A stretch of 64,000 nt of DNA from Klebsiella huaxiensis (GCF_003261575.2 NZ_CP036175.1:5394001-5458000), one strand, 5' to 3'; counted from the first letter of the stretch, positions 1 through 9,821 are shown. Program-made: numbers and translations. Notes: a model not told the origin generated them from the sequence alone.

Positions 1-283
1 AAGCCTGCATCACCACCAGCTCGCTGCGTTGTGCCAGCATCCCCAGCCCCAATAGTGCGCCAAGCAATGCCGCCATCGGGAAGAAGATTTGAATATCTTT
101 TGGTACGCTAAGAATCGTGTAGATCCCGGCCCCCAACGCATCATAATTGCCCTGCCCGGCCTTTTTCAGCTGGTCAACAAACTTGATAATGCCCGAGAGG
201 GAGACCAGCATGAACAGCGTCATCATGATGGTGTTGAAAATCGTCTTACCGATATAACGGTCAAGTACGCCAAACGCCTGCAT
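1..283 (-). CDS. lptG: LPS export permease LptG, N-terminal part (cut by window edge)
   Basis: Inner-membrane subunit of the LptB2FG ABC transporter that extracts lipopolysaccharide for delivery to the outer membrane. Only about the first 94 residues are present. They read MQAFGVLDRYIGKTIFNTIM at the start and include a first membrane segment (about residues 12-35) and the start of a second one, matching the family N-terminus. The start codon ATG overlaps the stop of lptF as ATGA, so the two permease subunits are translationally coupled. The rest of the gene lies beyond the left edge. Identification is firm from the sequence and from the lptF neighbour. Confidence 0.95.
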   Translation of the reverse strand, partial: MQAFGVLDRYIGKTIFNTIMMTLFMLVSLSGIIKFVDQLKKAGQGNYDALGAGIYTILSVPKDIQIFFPMAALLGALLGLGMLAQRSELVVMQA

Positions 284-1380
284 CACGCCGCTCCTTTGTT
301 AAAACGGGCACGGAAGCGGCGCATTGGCACCGTATCCCACAGGTTCAACAGCACGGCCAGCGCGAAATAGAGCAGATTGACCGTCCACATCCAGAGCATC
401 GGGTCCATTTTGCCTTTACCGCCGCTTGATTTAATCGACGTTTGCAGCAGGAAGAACACCAGATACAGCAGCATCGCCGGCAGCATCGACAGCACGCGCC
501 CTTGACGCGGGTTGACCACGCTGAGCGGTACAACCATCAGCGCCATAATGAATACCGTCGCCACCAGGGTGAAGCGCCAGTGCAGCTCCGCGCGGGCACG
601 ATCGGTATCGGTACGCCACAGGGTGCGCATGTCCATCTGCTCGGTATCATTAGGGTCAGATGCGACGGCCTGATGGCCGACAACTGCCTGATAATTTTTA
701 AAATCGGTAATGCGGAAGTCGCGCAGCATCGCGGTGCCTTCAAAGCGGGTACCCTGATTCATGGTCACCACCTGCGAGCCGTCTTTACGCAATGAGAGCT
801 CGCCGGTATCCGCCACCACCACCGATGGACGGGCATTGCCTTTCGGCCTGAGTTGCGCAAGGAAGACATCGTTGAAGCGGTTGCCGTTGACGTTTTCGAT
901 AAACAGCACCGCGCTACCGTCGCTGGCTTGCTGGAACTGGCCCTGAGCCAGGGCCGCCATGCCGGGGTTGGCTTTCGCCTCCGCCAGTACTTCATCCTGG
1001 TGACGAGATGACCAGGGGCCAGCCCACATGACGTTGACTGCCGCGACGATGCCAGTAAAGAGTGCAAGGATCATGGCGGCTTTCACCAGAACAGCCTTAC
1101 TCAGGCCGCAGGCGTGCATCACCGTGATTTCACTTTCGGTATACAGTTTGCCCAGCGTCATCAGCAGCCCGAGAAATAAACTCAGGGGCAGAATGAGCTG
1201 CGCCATTTCAGGTACGCCCAGCCCTAACAGCGAGAGCACCAGATTTGTCGGAATATCGCCATCAACAGCGGCTCCGAGGATCCTGACCAGTTTCTGACAG
1301 AAGAAAATGAGTAGCAGGATGAATAGGATCGCCAACTGGCTTTTCAGCGTCTCACGAACCAGATATCTTATGATTATCAC
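283..1380 (-). CDS. lptF: LPS export permease LptF
   Basis: Inner-membrane partner of LptG in the LptB2FG transporter that lifts LPS from the inner membrane onto the LptC/LptA bridge. The 365-residue product has the usual layout: an N-terminal transmembrane bundle (about 12-120, including the long hydrophobic stretch after LAILFILLLI), a periplasmic beta-jellyroll domain (about 130-265) and C-terminal membrane segments (about 270-350). The start MIIIRYLVRETLKSQ is the family start. It overlaps lptG by four bases and is divergent from pepA across a 393-bp gap. Length and sequence match the E. coli protein closely, and nothing unusual is seen. Confidence 0.97.
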   Translation of the reverse strand: MIIIRYLVRETLKSQLAILFILLLIFFCQKLVRILGAAVDGDIPTNLVLSLLGLGVPEMAQLILPLSLFLGLLMTLGKLYTESEITVMHACGLSKAVLVKAAMILALFTGIVAAVNVMWAGPWSSRHQDEVLAEAKANPGMAALAQGQFQQASDGSAVLFIENVNGNRFNDVFLAQLRPKGNARPSVVVADTGELSLRKDGSQVVTMNQGTRFEGTAMLRDFRITDFKNYQAVVGHQAVASDPNDTEQMDMRTLWRTDTDRARAELHWRFTLVATVFIMALMVVPLSVVNPRQGRVLSMLPAMLLYLVFFLLQTSIKSSGGKGKMDPMLWMWTVNLLYFALAVLLNLWDTVPMRRFRARFNKGAA

Positions 1381-1773
1381 TATAAATACGCCCGTAAAAA
1401 CCCGTTTTATTGCAGGAAAATAGCTTGTTTCATGGCTTAAACGTCATTTATTCTCTTTGGTCGTCGAAAACATCGCTAAGATTAAATGACTTGCTGGTTC
1501 TGCGTATCAGGATCTTTTCTGACGAACCAAGGCCGTAATAACGTTAAGATTAACACGAAGTCACCACAACAGCGGACATGAGTTACGAAAGCTTTCAATT
1601 TCTATACTCTATGGATTTCGAGTTGCAGGCAGGCGACAAGACTGTGAAGCCCCGGAGCTTACATCAGGTAAGTGACAGGGGTGAGCAGGCGCAGCCAACG
1701 CATCTGCAACTTGAAAGACGACGAGTATAGCTGTAGCCACCATTGTTGTCTTTAAGATTCAGGAGCATAGTGC
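1381..1773. other. lptF-pepA divergent intergenic region
   Basis: This 393-bp gap separates two divergent genes and must hold both promoters. Its right third is taken up by an ERIC element (1602-1730). No operator or small gene could be recognised with confidence in the remaining sequence. A ribosome-binding sequence (AGGAGCAT) lies just ahead of the pepA start. Confidence 0.6.
1602..1730 (+). repeat. ERIC element (full length)
   Basis: A 129-bp imperfect palindrome with terminal repeats CTATACTC and GAGTATAG. It has the ERIC core GGAGCTTACATCAGGTAAGT and the flank GCAGCCAACGC. Intergenic, between lptF and pepA; transcription of pepA probably runs through it or starts inside it. Confidence 0.9.
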
Positions 1774-3285
1774 ATGGAGTTCAGTGTAAAAAGCGGTAGC
1801 CCGGAAAAGCAGCGGAGCGCCTGTATCGTGGTCGGCGTCTTTGAACCACGTCGGCTCTCCCCCATCGCCGAACAGCTCGATAAAATCAGCGACGGTTATA
1901 TCAGCGCCCTGCTGCGTCGCGGCGAACTGGAAGGTAAACCTGGCCAGACGTTATTGCTGCACCATGTGCCGAACATTCTCTCAGAGCGCATTCTGCTTAT
2001 CGGCTGCGGTAAAGAACGCGAGCTGGACGAGCGTCAGTACAAGCAGGTCATTCAGAAAACCATCAATACTCTGAATGATACAGGCTCAATGGAAGCCGTC
2101 TGTTTCCTGACCGAACTGCACGTCAAAGGCCGCAATAACTACTGGAAAGTGCGTCAGGCGGTTGAGACCGCAAAAGAGACGCTGTACAGCTTTGACCAGT
2201 TGAAAACTAACAAAAGCGAGCCGCGTCGTCCGCTGCGTAAAATGGTCTTCAACGTCCCAACCCGTCGCGAGCTGACCAGCGGCGAACGCGCGATCCAGCA
2301 CGGTCTGGCGATTGCCGCCGGTATCAAGGCAGCGAAAGATCTCGGCAATATGCCGCCGAACATCTGCAATGCCGCCTACCTGGCTTCCCAGGCACGCCAG
2401 CTGGCCGATACCTACAGCAAGAACGTCATTACCCGCGTTATCGGCGAACAGCAGATGAAAGAGCTGGGAATGAACTCTTATCTGGCGGTCGGCAACGGTT
2501 CGCAGAACGAATCACTGATGTCGGTTATCGAGTACAAAGGTAACCCGGCAGAAGACGCGCGTCCTATCGTGCTGGTCGGTAAAGGCCTGACCTTTGACTC
2601 CGGCGGTATATCCATCAAGCCTGCCGAAGGCATGGACGAGATGAAATACGACATGTGCGGCGCGGCGGCGGTGTATGGCGTGATGCGCATGGTTGCAGAG
2701 CTTCAGTTGCCGCTAAACGTTGTCGGCGTGCTGGCCGGGTGTGAAAACATGCCGGGCGGTCGCGCCTATCGTCCGGGCGACGTGTTGACCACCATGTCCG
2801 GCCAAACGGTTGAAGTGTTGAACACTGATGCCGAAGGGCGTCTGGTGCTGTGCGATGTGCTGACCTACGTTGAGCGCTTCGAGCCAGAAACGGTTATCGA
2901 CGTAGCGACCCTGACCGGTGCCTGCGTGATTGCGCTGGGCCACCACATCACCGGCCTGATGTCGAACCACAATCCACTGGCCCATGAGTTGATTGGCGCG
3001 TCCGAACTGGCGGGCGATCGCGCATGGCGTCTGCCGCTTGGCGACGAGTTCCAGGAACAGCTGGAGTCTAACTTCGCGGATATGGCGAACATCGGCGGCC
3101 GTCCTGGCGGCGCGATTACCGCAGGTTGTTTCCTGTCGCGCTTTGCGCGTAAGTACAACTGGGCGCACCTGGATATCGCCGGTACCGCATGGCGCTCCGG
3201 TAAAGCCAAAGGCGCCACTGGTCGACCAGTTGCCCTGCTGTCACAGTTCCTGCTAAACCGCGCCGGTTTTAACGGCGAAGAGTAA
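1774..3285 (+). CDS. pepA: Leucyl aminopeptidase A (PepA/XerB/CarP)
   Basis: Cytosolic M17-family hexameric leucine aminopeptidase. It also binds DNA as the accessory protein of XerCD recombination at cer/psi sites and as a regulator of carAB. At 503 residues it equals the E. coli length. The catalytic C-terminal domain carries the di-metal signature NTDAEGRL (about residue 350) and the upstream KGLTFDSGGISIKP motif. The N-terminal alpha/beta domain (about 1-165) is the one used for DNA binding. ATG 1774 follows a good ribosome-binding sequence. It stands upstream of holC and valS, as in E. coli; a strong hairpin separates it from holC. Confidence 0.98.
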   Translation: MEFSVKSGSPEKQRSACIVVGVFEPRRLSPIAEQLDKISDGYISALLRRGELEGKPGQTLLLHHVPNILSERILLIGCGKERELDERQYKQVIQKTINTLNDTGSMEAVCFLTELHVKGRNNYWKVRQAVETAKETLYSFDQLKTNKSEPRRPLRKMVFNVPTRRELTSGERAIQHGLAIAAGIKAAKDLGNMPPNICNAAYLASQARQLADTYSKNVITRVIGEQQMKELGMNSYLAVGNGSQNESLMSVIEYKGNPAEDARPIVLVGKGLTFDSGGISIKPAEGMDEMKYDMCGAAAVYGVMRMVAELQLPLNVVGVLAGCENMPGGRAYRPGDVLTTMSGQTVEVLNTDAEGRLVLCDVLTYVERFEPETVIDVATLTGACVIALGHHITGLMSNHNPLAHELIGASELAGDRAWRLPLGDEFQEQLESNFADMANIGGRPGGAITAGCFLSRFARKYNWAHLDIAGTAWRSGKAKGATGRPVALLSQFLLNRAGFNGEE

Positions 3286-3294
3286 ACCCGAAAG

Positions 3295-3316
3295 CCGGGT
3301 GGCATCTGCCACCCGG
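3295..3316. terminator. pepA-holC intergenic hairpin
   Basis: Perfect 10-bp stem CCGGGTGGCA / TGCCACCCGG with a 2-base loop, 9 bp after the pepA stop. It is followed only by a short TTTC, so it may be a weak terminator or an mRNA-stabilising hairpin. Confidence 0.6.
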
Positions 3317-3352
3317 TTTCGCATTTAAAATCACCACAAGAAGCCCCATATC

Positions 3353-3796
3353 ATGAAAAACGCAACGTTCTATCTTCTGGACAACGATACACAACAGGAT
3401 GGCTTAAGCGCCGTCGAGCAACTGGTGTGTGACATTGCCGCAGAACGTTGGCGCAGCGGCAAGCGGGTGCTTATCGCTTGCGAAGACGAGCAGCAGGCGA
3501 TTCGTCTGGATGAAGCGCTATGGGCAAGGCCCGCGGAAAGTTTCGTTCCGCATAATCTGGCAGGGGAAGGTCCGCGCGGCGGCGCGCCGGTAGAAATTGC
3601 CTGGCCACAAAAGCGCAACAGCAGCCCGCGGGATATTTTGATTAGCCTGCGGCTAAACTTTGCAGATTTTGCCACCGCTTTCACAGAAGTGATAGACTTC
3701 GTCCCTTATGAAGATTCTTTGAAACAACTGGCGCGCGAACGCTATAAAGCGTACCGCATGGCTGGTTTCAACCTGAACACGGCAACCTGGAAATAA
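3353..3796 (+). CDS. holC: DNA polymerase III subunit chi
   Basis: Chi subunit of the DNA polymerase III clamp loader. It pairs with psi (HolD) and bridges the clamp-loader complex to single-strand binding protein. The 147-residue product begins MKNATFYLLDNDTQQDGLSAVEQLVCDIA and ends with the family C-terminus RYKAYRMAGFNLNTATWK. Its stop codon overlaps the valS start (TAATG), so translation of valS is coupled to it, the same arrangement as in E. coli. Length and sequence are normal. Confidence 0.97.
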   Translation: MKNATFYLLDNDTQQDGLSAVEQLVCDIAAERWRSGKRVLIACEDEQQAIRLDEALWARPAESFVPHNLAGEGPRGGAPVEIAWPQKRNSSPRDILISLRLNFADFATAFTEVIDFVPYEDSLKQLARERYKAYRMAGFNLNTATWK

Positions 3797-6651
3797 TGGA
3801 AAAGACATACAACCCCCAAGATATCGAACAGCCGCTTTACGAGCACTGGGAAAAGCAGGGCTATTTCAAGCCTAACGGCGATGAAAGCAAAGAGTCCTTC
3901 TGCATCATGATCCCGCCGCCGAACGTCACCGGCAGTTTGCATATGGGTCATGCCTTCCAGCAAACCATCATGGATACCATGATTCGCTACCAGCGCATGC
4001 AGGGTAAAAATACCCTGTGGCAGGCCGGTACCGACCATGCGGGGATTGCTACCCAAATGGTGGTTGAGCGTAAGATTGCCGCCGAAGAAGGTAAAACCCG
4101 CCACGACTACGGTCGTGATGCCTTTATCGACAAAATCTGGCAGTGGAAAGCGGAATCCGGCGGCACCATTACCCGCCAGATGCGCCGCCTTGGCAACTCT
4201 GTGGATTGGGAGCGCGAGCGCTTCACCATGGATGAAGGCCTGTCCAACGCCGTAAAAGAAGTCTTTGTCCGCCTGTACAAAGAAGACCTGATTTACCGCG
4301 GCAAGCGCCTGGTCAACTGGGACCCGAAACTGCGCACCGCCATCTCTGACCTGGAAGTGGAAAACCGCGAGTCTAAAGGCTCGATGTGGCACATCCGCTA
4401 TCCGCTGGCCGACGGCGCGAAAACCGCAGACGGTAAAGATTACCTGGTGGTCGCCACCACGCGTCCGGAAACCGTTCTCGGCGACACCGGCGTGGCCGTG
4501 AACCCGGAAGATCCGCGTTATAAAGATCTGATCGGCAAATTCGTGATTCTGCCGCTGGTTGATCGCCGCATTCCGATTGTTGGCGATGAACACGCCGATA
4601 TGGAAAAAGGCACCGGCTGCGTGAAAATCACCCCGGCGCACGACTTTAACGACTATGAAGTCGGTCGTCGTCACGCCCTGCCGATGATCAACATCCTGAC
4701 CTTTGACGGCGATATCCGCGAAAGCGCGGAAGTCTACGACACCAAAGGCGAAGAATCTGACGTTTACCCAAACGACATCCCGGCAGAGTTCCAGAAGCTG
4801 GAGCGTTTTGCTGCGCGTAAAGCCGTCGTTGCCGCTGTCGACGCTCTGGGTTTACTGGAAGAAGTTAAACCACACGACCTGACCGTACCTTACGGCGACC
4901 GTGGCGGTGTGGTTATCGAACCGATGCTGACCGACCAGTGGTACGTCCGTGCCGACGTACTGGCAAAACCAGCGGTTGAAGCGGTTGAGAACGGCGATAT
5001 CCAGTTCGTACCGAAGCAGTACGAAAACATGTACTTCTCCTGGATGCGTGACATTCAGGACTGGTGTATTTCCCGTCAGTTGTGGTGGGGTCACCGTATC
5101 CCGGCCTGGTACGACAACGACGGCAACGTCTACGTGGGCCGTACCGAAGACGAAGTGCGCCAGGAAAATAACCTCGGTGCTGAAGTCGCGCTGCGTCAGG
5201 ACGAAGACGTTCTCGATACCTGGTTCTCCTCCGCGCTGTGGACCTTCTCTACCCTCGGCTGGCCGGAGAACACCGACGCGCTGCGTCAGTTCCACCCGAC
5301 CAGCGTGATGGTTTCTGGCTTCGACATCATCTTCTTCTGGATTGCCCGCATGATCATGATGACCATGCACTTCATCAAAGATGAAAACGGCAAGCCGCAG
5401 ATTCCGTTTAAGACCATCTACATGACCGGTCTAATTCGTGATGACGAAGGCCAGAAGATGTCCAAGTCCAAGGGTAACGTGATTGACCCGCTGGATATGG
5501 TTGACGGTATCTCCCTGCCGAACCTGCTGGAGAAACGTACCGGCAACATGATGCAGCCGCAGCTGGCTGAGAAAATTGCCAAACGTACCGAGAAGCAGTT
5601 CCCGGACGGCATCGAGCCGCACGGTACCGACGCCCTGCGTTTCACCCTGGCAGCGCTGGCCTCAACCGGCCGCGATATCAACTGGGATATGAAGCGTCTG
5701 GAAGGTTACCGTAACTTCTGTAACAAGCTGTGGAACGCCAGCCGCTTCGTGCTGATGAACACCGAAGATCAGGATTGCGGCTTTAACGGCGGCGAAATGA
5801 CCCTGTCTCTGGCGGACCGCTGGATCCTCGCGGAATTCAACCAGACCATCAAAGCGTATCGCGAAGCGCTGGATAACTTCCGCTTCGACATCGCCGCAGG
5901 CATTCTGTACGAGTTCACCTGGAACCAGTTCTGCGACTGGTATCTGGAGCTGACTAAGCCGGTCATGACCGGTGGTTCCGAGTCTGAGCTGCGTGGCACC
6001 CGCAATACGCTGGTGACCGTGCTGGAAGGTCTGCTGCGCCTGGCGCACCCGATCATCCCGTTCATTACCGAAACCATCTGGCAGCGCGTGAAGGTTATCT
6101 CCGGCATTACCGCTGACACCATCATGCTACAGCCATTCCCGGAATACGATGCGGCCCAGGTTGATGAAGCCGCGCTGGCCGACACCGAATGGCTGAAGCA
6201 GGCGATCGTTGCCGTACGTAATATCCGCGCGGAAATGAACATTGCGCCGGGCAAACAGCTGGAGCTGCTGCTGCGCGGTTGCAGCGAAGCTGCAATGCGT
6301 CGCGTGAACGACAACCGCAGCTTCCTGCTGAACCTGGCGCGTCTGGAAAGCATCACCGTGCTGCCAGCCGATGACAAAGGCCCGGTTTCCGTGACCAAAA
6401 TCATCGACGGCGCCGAGCTGCTGATCCCGATGGCAGGCCTCATCAACAAAGAAGATGAGCTGGCGCGTCTGGCAAAAGAAGTGACCAAAATCGAAGGTGA
6501 AATTGGACGCATCGAAAGCAAGCTCTCCAACGAAGGCTTTGTGGCGCGCGCACCGGAAGCGGTTATCGCCAAAGAGCGTGAGAAGCTGGAAGGTTATGCA
6601 CAAGCGAAAGCGAAGCTGATTGAACAGCAGGCCGTCATCGCCGCGCTGTAA
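3796..6651 (+). CDS. valS: Valyl-tRNA synthetase
   Basis: Class Ia aminoacyl-tRNA synthetase that charges tRNA-Val and edits misactivated threonine. The 951 residues match the E. coli length. The Rossmann domain carries the HIGH-class motif in PNVTGSLHMGHAF (about residue 42). The KMSKS loop KMSKSKGNVID lies about residue 555. The CP1 editing domain lies between them, the anticodon-binding domain is about 680-830, and a C-terminal coiled coil (about 880-945) ends the protein. The start overlaps the holC stop. A perfect GC-rich hairpin terminator follows the gene. Confidence 0.98.
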   Translation: MEKTYNPQDIEQPLYEHWEKQGYFKPNGDESKESFCIMIPPPNVTGSLHMGHAFQQTIMDTMIRYQRMQGKNTLWQAGTDHAGIATQMVVERKIAAEEGKTRHDYGRDAFIDKIWQWKAESGGTITRQMRRLGNSVDWERERFTMDEGLSNAVKEVFVRLYKEDLIYRGKRLVNWDPKLRTAISDLEVENRESKGSMWHIRYPLADGAKTADGKDYLVVATTRPETVLGDTGVAVNPEDPRYKDLIGKFVILPLVDRRIPIVGDEHADMEKGTGCVKITPAHDFNDYEVGRRHALPMINILTFDGDIRESAEVYDTKGEESDVYPNDIPAEFQKLERFAARKAVVAAVDALGLLEEVKPHDLTVPYGDRGGVVIEPMLTDQWYVRADVLAKPAVEAVENGDIQFVPKQYENMYFSWMRDIQDWCISRQLWWGHRIPAWYDNDGNVYVGRTEDEVRQENNLGAEVALRQDEDVLDTWFSSALWTFSTLGWPENTDALRQFHPTSVMVSGFDIIFFWIARMIMMTMHFIKDENGKPQIPFKTIYMTGLIRDDEGQKMSKSKGNVIDPLDMVDGISLPNLLEKRTGNMMQPQLAEKIAKRTEKQFPDGIEPHGTDALRFTLAALASTGRDINWDMKRLEGYRNFCNKLWNASRFVLMNTEDQDCGFNGGEMTLSLADRWILAEFNQTIKAYREALDNFRFDIAAGILYEFTWNQFCDWYLELTKPVMTGGSESELRGTRNTLVTVLEGLLRLAHPIIPFITETIWQRVKVISGITADTIMLQPFPEYDAAQVDEAALADTEWLKQAIVAVRNIRAEMNIAPGKQLELLLRGCSEAAMRRVNDNRSFLLNLARLESITVLPADDKGPVSVTKIIDGAELLIPMAGLINKEDELARLAKEVTKIEGEIGRIESKLSNEGFVARAPEAVIAKEREKLEGYAQAKAKLIEQQAVIAAL

Positions 6652-6670
6652 TTCCTCGCGAAAGAAAATA

Positions 6671-6695
6671 AGGCCAGAGCATGCTCTGGCCTTTT
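6671..6695. terminator. valS / yjgN bidirectional terminator
   Basis: GGCCAGAGCA / TGCTCTGGCC perfect palindromic stem followed by TTTT on the plus strand, with an A-rich stretch (AAAGAAAATAA) on the other side. It lies between the convergent valS and yjgN genes and can serve both. Confidence 0.88.
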
Positions 6696-6710
6696 GCATT
6701 ACAGGAAGGA

Positions 6711-7907
6711 TTACAGGAACGGCAGCATGGGGAAAATTCCGCCGCACAGTTTGTCAGATACCGCAGGCTGAGATGCCACGTCCGGCTCCATATCGAGAGA
6801 ATCAAGCTCGCCAATCACTGCAGTATTCGCAGCAATATAGCGCATCAGATGAATCTTTAACCATGGATAAGCCAGCCCCAGCGTGAACAGAGGGAGAAAC
6901 GTCAGGCCCAATAAACGCGGAGCAAGACCGAGAAACGTCAGGGTCGAACGGAAATGAACGCCATCTCCCAGCACCAGATTATTCAACGCATGATTACGTA
7001 GAGCCGCCCAGGCATAGGCCGTAGATAGCACGATACCAATAGTGAAAAAGAAGTATCCACCCACTACTGCGCCAAGATCCTGCAATACCATAAGCAGCGC
7101 CGTGTTTTCACTACACAAGCCGAACATACAGCCAGTAATCATCTGCGAGAATACAGAAAATAAAAAAACAATAAAAATCAAAACAAATGGTAATGAGACT
7201 ACCGTTGCCCATAAAAATATAACCATGCAACGTTTTGTACTGATACAGATATTAAATTTATTTTTTCCCAAGCTAGCACTTTTACCGATTAACTCAAGCC
7301 AATGGCTATAAACCACCCCATTAGTGACACTAATAATAAACAGCGCCAGCAGAGTCAGGAAAATGATGCTGAGGATCATACTATTGACGCCATAGTAGAA
7401 ACCAAGGTTACTTCCGAGCATTGAAAATAATACGGCCATTAGCGTATAAATCAGTACAGGCATACCGAGCATCACCCACCATGCGCGAAGCGGATGGCAC
7501 TGAAGCCCGAAGCGAACTTGACCAAAAGAGGTCATCATCGCGTGGTAGCCTAACCCTTTTATTATCATTACGGGCAACAGAACGAGGAGGAGTAACACCT
7601 CCAGTCCCTCGCTTCCGGGGTAAAATATGGCTAACGCTAAACCAAGTAACATCAGTACAACAAATATCAGCACCCAACTGAGTAAAATCGTAATCCCGCG
7701 GCCATGGTAGCCCAAACGGGTGCCATTAACCGCCATATTCTCACAAAGGTAACGGCGACTGCGTACCCAGGCCCATGGAATAAATATCCCGCAAGTAATG
7801 ATAGACAATATGACATTAACCAAACAAATAACAAAGTAGGGCCATGTCTGACCATGAAAAACAAAATGATGGCTATGACTTTGTTGCTGCCCTGAGATCA
7901 TACTCAT
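6711..7907 (-). CDS. yjgN: DUF898 family inner-membrane protein YjgN
   Basis: A polytopic membrane protein of unknown function (DUF898). The 398 residues contain about nine to ten hydrophobic segments and the family N-terminus, an FVFHG-type motif followed by paired segments and a basic RSRRYL loop. The E. coli YjgN at the same locus has the same length. The gene is visibly more AT-rich than its neighbours around 7100-7350. It is divergent from yjgM across about 185 AT-rich bases. No catalytic motif is seen and the function is not inferred. Confidence 0.9.
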   Translation of the reverse strand: MSMISGQQQSHSHHFVFHGQTWPYFVICLVNVILSIITCGIFIPWAWVRSRRYLCENMAVNGTRLGYHGRGITILLSWVLIFVVLMLLGLALAIFYPGSEGLEVLLLLVLLPVMIIKGLGYHAMMTSFGQVRFGLQCHPLRAWWVMLGMPVLIYTLMAVLFSMLGSNLGFYYGVNSMILSIIFLTLLALFIISVTNGVVYSHWLELIGKSASLGKNKFNICISTKRCMVIFLWATVVSLPFVLIFIVFLFSVFSQMITGCMFGLCSENTALLMVLQDLGAVVGGYFFFTIGIVLSTAYAWAALRNHALNNLVLGDGVHFRSTLTFLGLAPRLLGLTFLPLFTLGLAYPWLKIHLMRYIAANTAVIGELDSLDMEPDVASQPAVSDKLCGGIFPMLPFL

Positions 7908-8092
7908 AAATACATCGTCCTTGTAATTTAAACCATATATAAAAATAATAAATCAAGGTATTCTACATTGAGCGAACAGAATATATTATCTTTTCATTTT
8001 TCGGCAATGCATTTAACGCGCTCCTTGCACCGCTAAAAAAATAATGGTATTAAAACAATGTATAGTTATTTAAGTTAAGATTGAGTGATTCT

Positions 8093-8596
8093 ATGAATCT
8101 TGCCGCGACACAGACCTTCACTTTACGCCGCCTATCTGCCCATGATAACGCCGCGATAGCCGCCGTTATCCGCCAGGTCTCCGCAGAATATGGCCTGACC
8201 GCTGATAAAGGCTATACGGTCGCCGACCCAAATCTGGATGAACTTTTCCAGCTATATAGCCAGCCGGGTTCCGCCTATTGGGTGGTCGAGCAAAACGGAC
8301 AGGTTGTTGGCGGCGGCGGCGTTGCGCCTCTGACCTGCAGCGAGCCCGATATTTGTGAGCTGCAGAAAATGTATTTTATGACATCAGCCCGTGGCCAAGG
8401 GCTGGCGAAAAAGTTGGCGCTGATAGCACTGGATCACGCCCGCGAGCAGGGGTTCAAACGCTGCTATCTGGAAACCACCGCCTTCCTGAAAGAAGCGGTT
8501 GGTTTATATGAGCATCTCGGCTTTGAGCATATCGACGGGCCGCTGGGCTGTACCGGACATGTCGACTGCGAAGTCACAATGCTAAAGACCCTGTAG
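8093..8596 (+). CDS. yjgM: GNAT-family N-acetyltransferase YjgM
   Basis: A GCN5-related N-acetyltransferase of 167 residues when started at ATG 8093. That start gives the E. coli YjgM length; an upstream in-frame TTG would add four residues. The acetyl-CoA motif A is visible as LQKMYFMTSARGQGLAKKL (about 92-110), followed by motif B around ETTAFLKEAVGLYEHLGF. The family is reported to act on O-acetylserine-type substrates only weakly, so the physiological acceptor is not established. It lies between divergent yjgN and an exported hydrolase. Confidence 0.9.
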   Translation: MNLAATQTFTLRRLSAHDNAAIAAVIRQVSAEYGLTADKGYTVADPNLDELFQLYSQPGSAYWVVEQNGQVVGGGGVAPLTCSEPDICELQKMYFMTSARGQGLAKKLALIALDHAREQGFKRCYLETTAFLKEAVGLYEHLGFEHIDGPLGCTGHVDCEVTMLKTL

Positions 8597-8757
8597 TCCC
8601 CGTTAAGACAAACGCATATATCTATCGAAAAACTAAATGAATTTAATGCAAAAAGAGCATTATTCATGGCAAATTTTCGGTAATACACTGCCTGAGCATT
8701 AGATCTTTTTCCCCTTTAGCCTGTCGCCACGGCGGGCGTTGCTCAGGATAGAACATC

Positions 8758-9780
8758 ATGACAAAAGTCCCTTTCCGGCTGATTGGTAGCCTGATTATTG
8801 GTGGCATGGCCTCCAGCGTTTACGCCAACGAACTTCCCGGGAATACCGAAGGCGCACAGGTTATCCGCGTGGAAAAAACGCAGGGCCGCATCGATGCGCT
8901 GAACGATATTGTTTATAGTCAGGTGAAAAGCACCGTTGCCGTGCGTCAGCTGCATATGTCGCTGCTGGTACCGCGCAACGGCAACCTGAAACCGGCAATC
9001 GTCTATTTCCCCGGCGGCGGTTTCACCAGCGCGGCATGGAATAAGTTTATCGAAATGCGTATGGCGCTGGCTGATGCCGGATTCGTTGTCGCCGCGGCGG
9101 AATATCGCACGGTCCCGGACACGTTCCCGGCTCCGGTTGTGGACGGTAAGGCAGCTATTCGCTACCTGCGCGAGCATGCGACGGAATACGGTATCGATCC
9201 ATCCCGTATTGGCGTTCTTGGCGACTCCGCTGGCGGCTATATGGCCCAGATGCTGGCGCTGACCAACGACGATAAATCATTCGATCGCGGCGACAATCTC
9301 GCCCAATCCTCCAATGTTCAGGCCGCCGCAACGCTGTACGGGATCTCAAATTTATTGAATATCGGCGAAGGTTTCCCGGAGCCGATACAAAAAGTGCATC
9401 AGTCACCGGCGGTCACTGAAGCGCTGCTGGTTCACGGCAGCGCCTTTCGCGACTGGCCGGGCGCGACTATCGGCAGCGATAAGCAAAAAGCGCTGGCGGC
9501 CAGCCCCATGGGCCATATCAGCGGTAAAAAACCACCGTTCTTAATTATGCACGGCAGCGCCGACACGTTGGTTTCGCCGCTACAAAGCAAACAGCTCTAT
9601 AACGCGCTGAAAAAAGAGGGTAACCAGGCGGACTACGTGTTGCTGGAAGGCGCGGAGCACGGCGATGACAGCTGGTATCAGAAGCCAGTTATTGAGCGAG
9701 TGGTGAACTGGTTTAAAGCGACTCTCGGCGCACCGAAAGCCGCCGCTGCTACGGAAAAAGATAAGAACGCTAATCTATAG
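8758..9780 (+). CDS. Exported alpha/beta-hydrolase (esterase/lipase-like)
   Basis: The 340-residue protein begins with a Sec-type signal peptide (MTKVPFRLIGSLIIGGMASSVYA, cleavage probably near residue 23). An alpha/beta-hydrolase fold of the BD-FAE/hormone-sensitive-lipase type follows. The nucleophile elbow is GDSAGG (about residue 157), the oxyanion-hole region is FPGGGF (about 84), and the late Asp and His are in HGSADTLVSP and EGAEHGDDSW. It should be a periplasmic carboxylesterase; the substrate is unknown. The tail is alanine/lysine rich and probably disordered. E. coli has no gene here, so it is an accessory gene between yjgM and miaE. Confidence 0.82.
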   Translation: MTKVPFRLIGSLIIGGMASSVYANELPGNTEGAQVIRVEKTQGRIDALNDIVYSQVKSTVAVRQLHMSLLVPRNGNLKPAIVYFPGGGFTSAAWNKFIEMRMALADAGFVVAAAEYRTVPDTFPAPVVDGKAAIRYLREHATEYGIDPSRIGVLGDSAGGYMAQMLALTNDDKSFDRGDNLAQSSNVQAAATLYGISNLLNIGEGFPEPIQKVHQSPAVTEALLVHGSAFRDWPGATIGSDKQKALAASPMGHISGKKPPFLIMHGSADTLVSPLQSKQLYNALKKEGNQADYVLLEGAEHGDDSWYQKPVIERVVNWFKATLGAPKAAAATEKDKNANL

Positions 9781-9821
9781 TGATTGTCAGGCCGCAATAG
9801 CTAAACGGCGGCCTGAACTTT

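Noticed and set aside
3742..4674. A 310-codon open frame on the minus strand
   Set aside because: Antisense to valS and the holC end; translation resembles no protein family.
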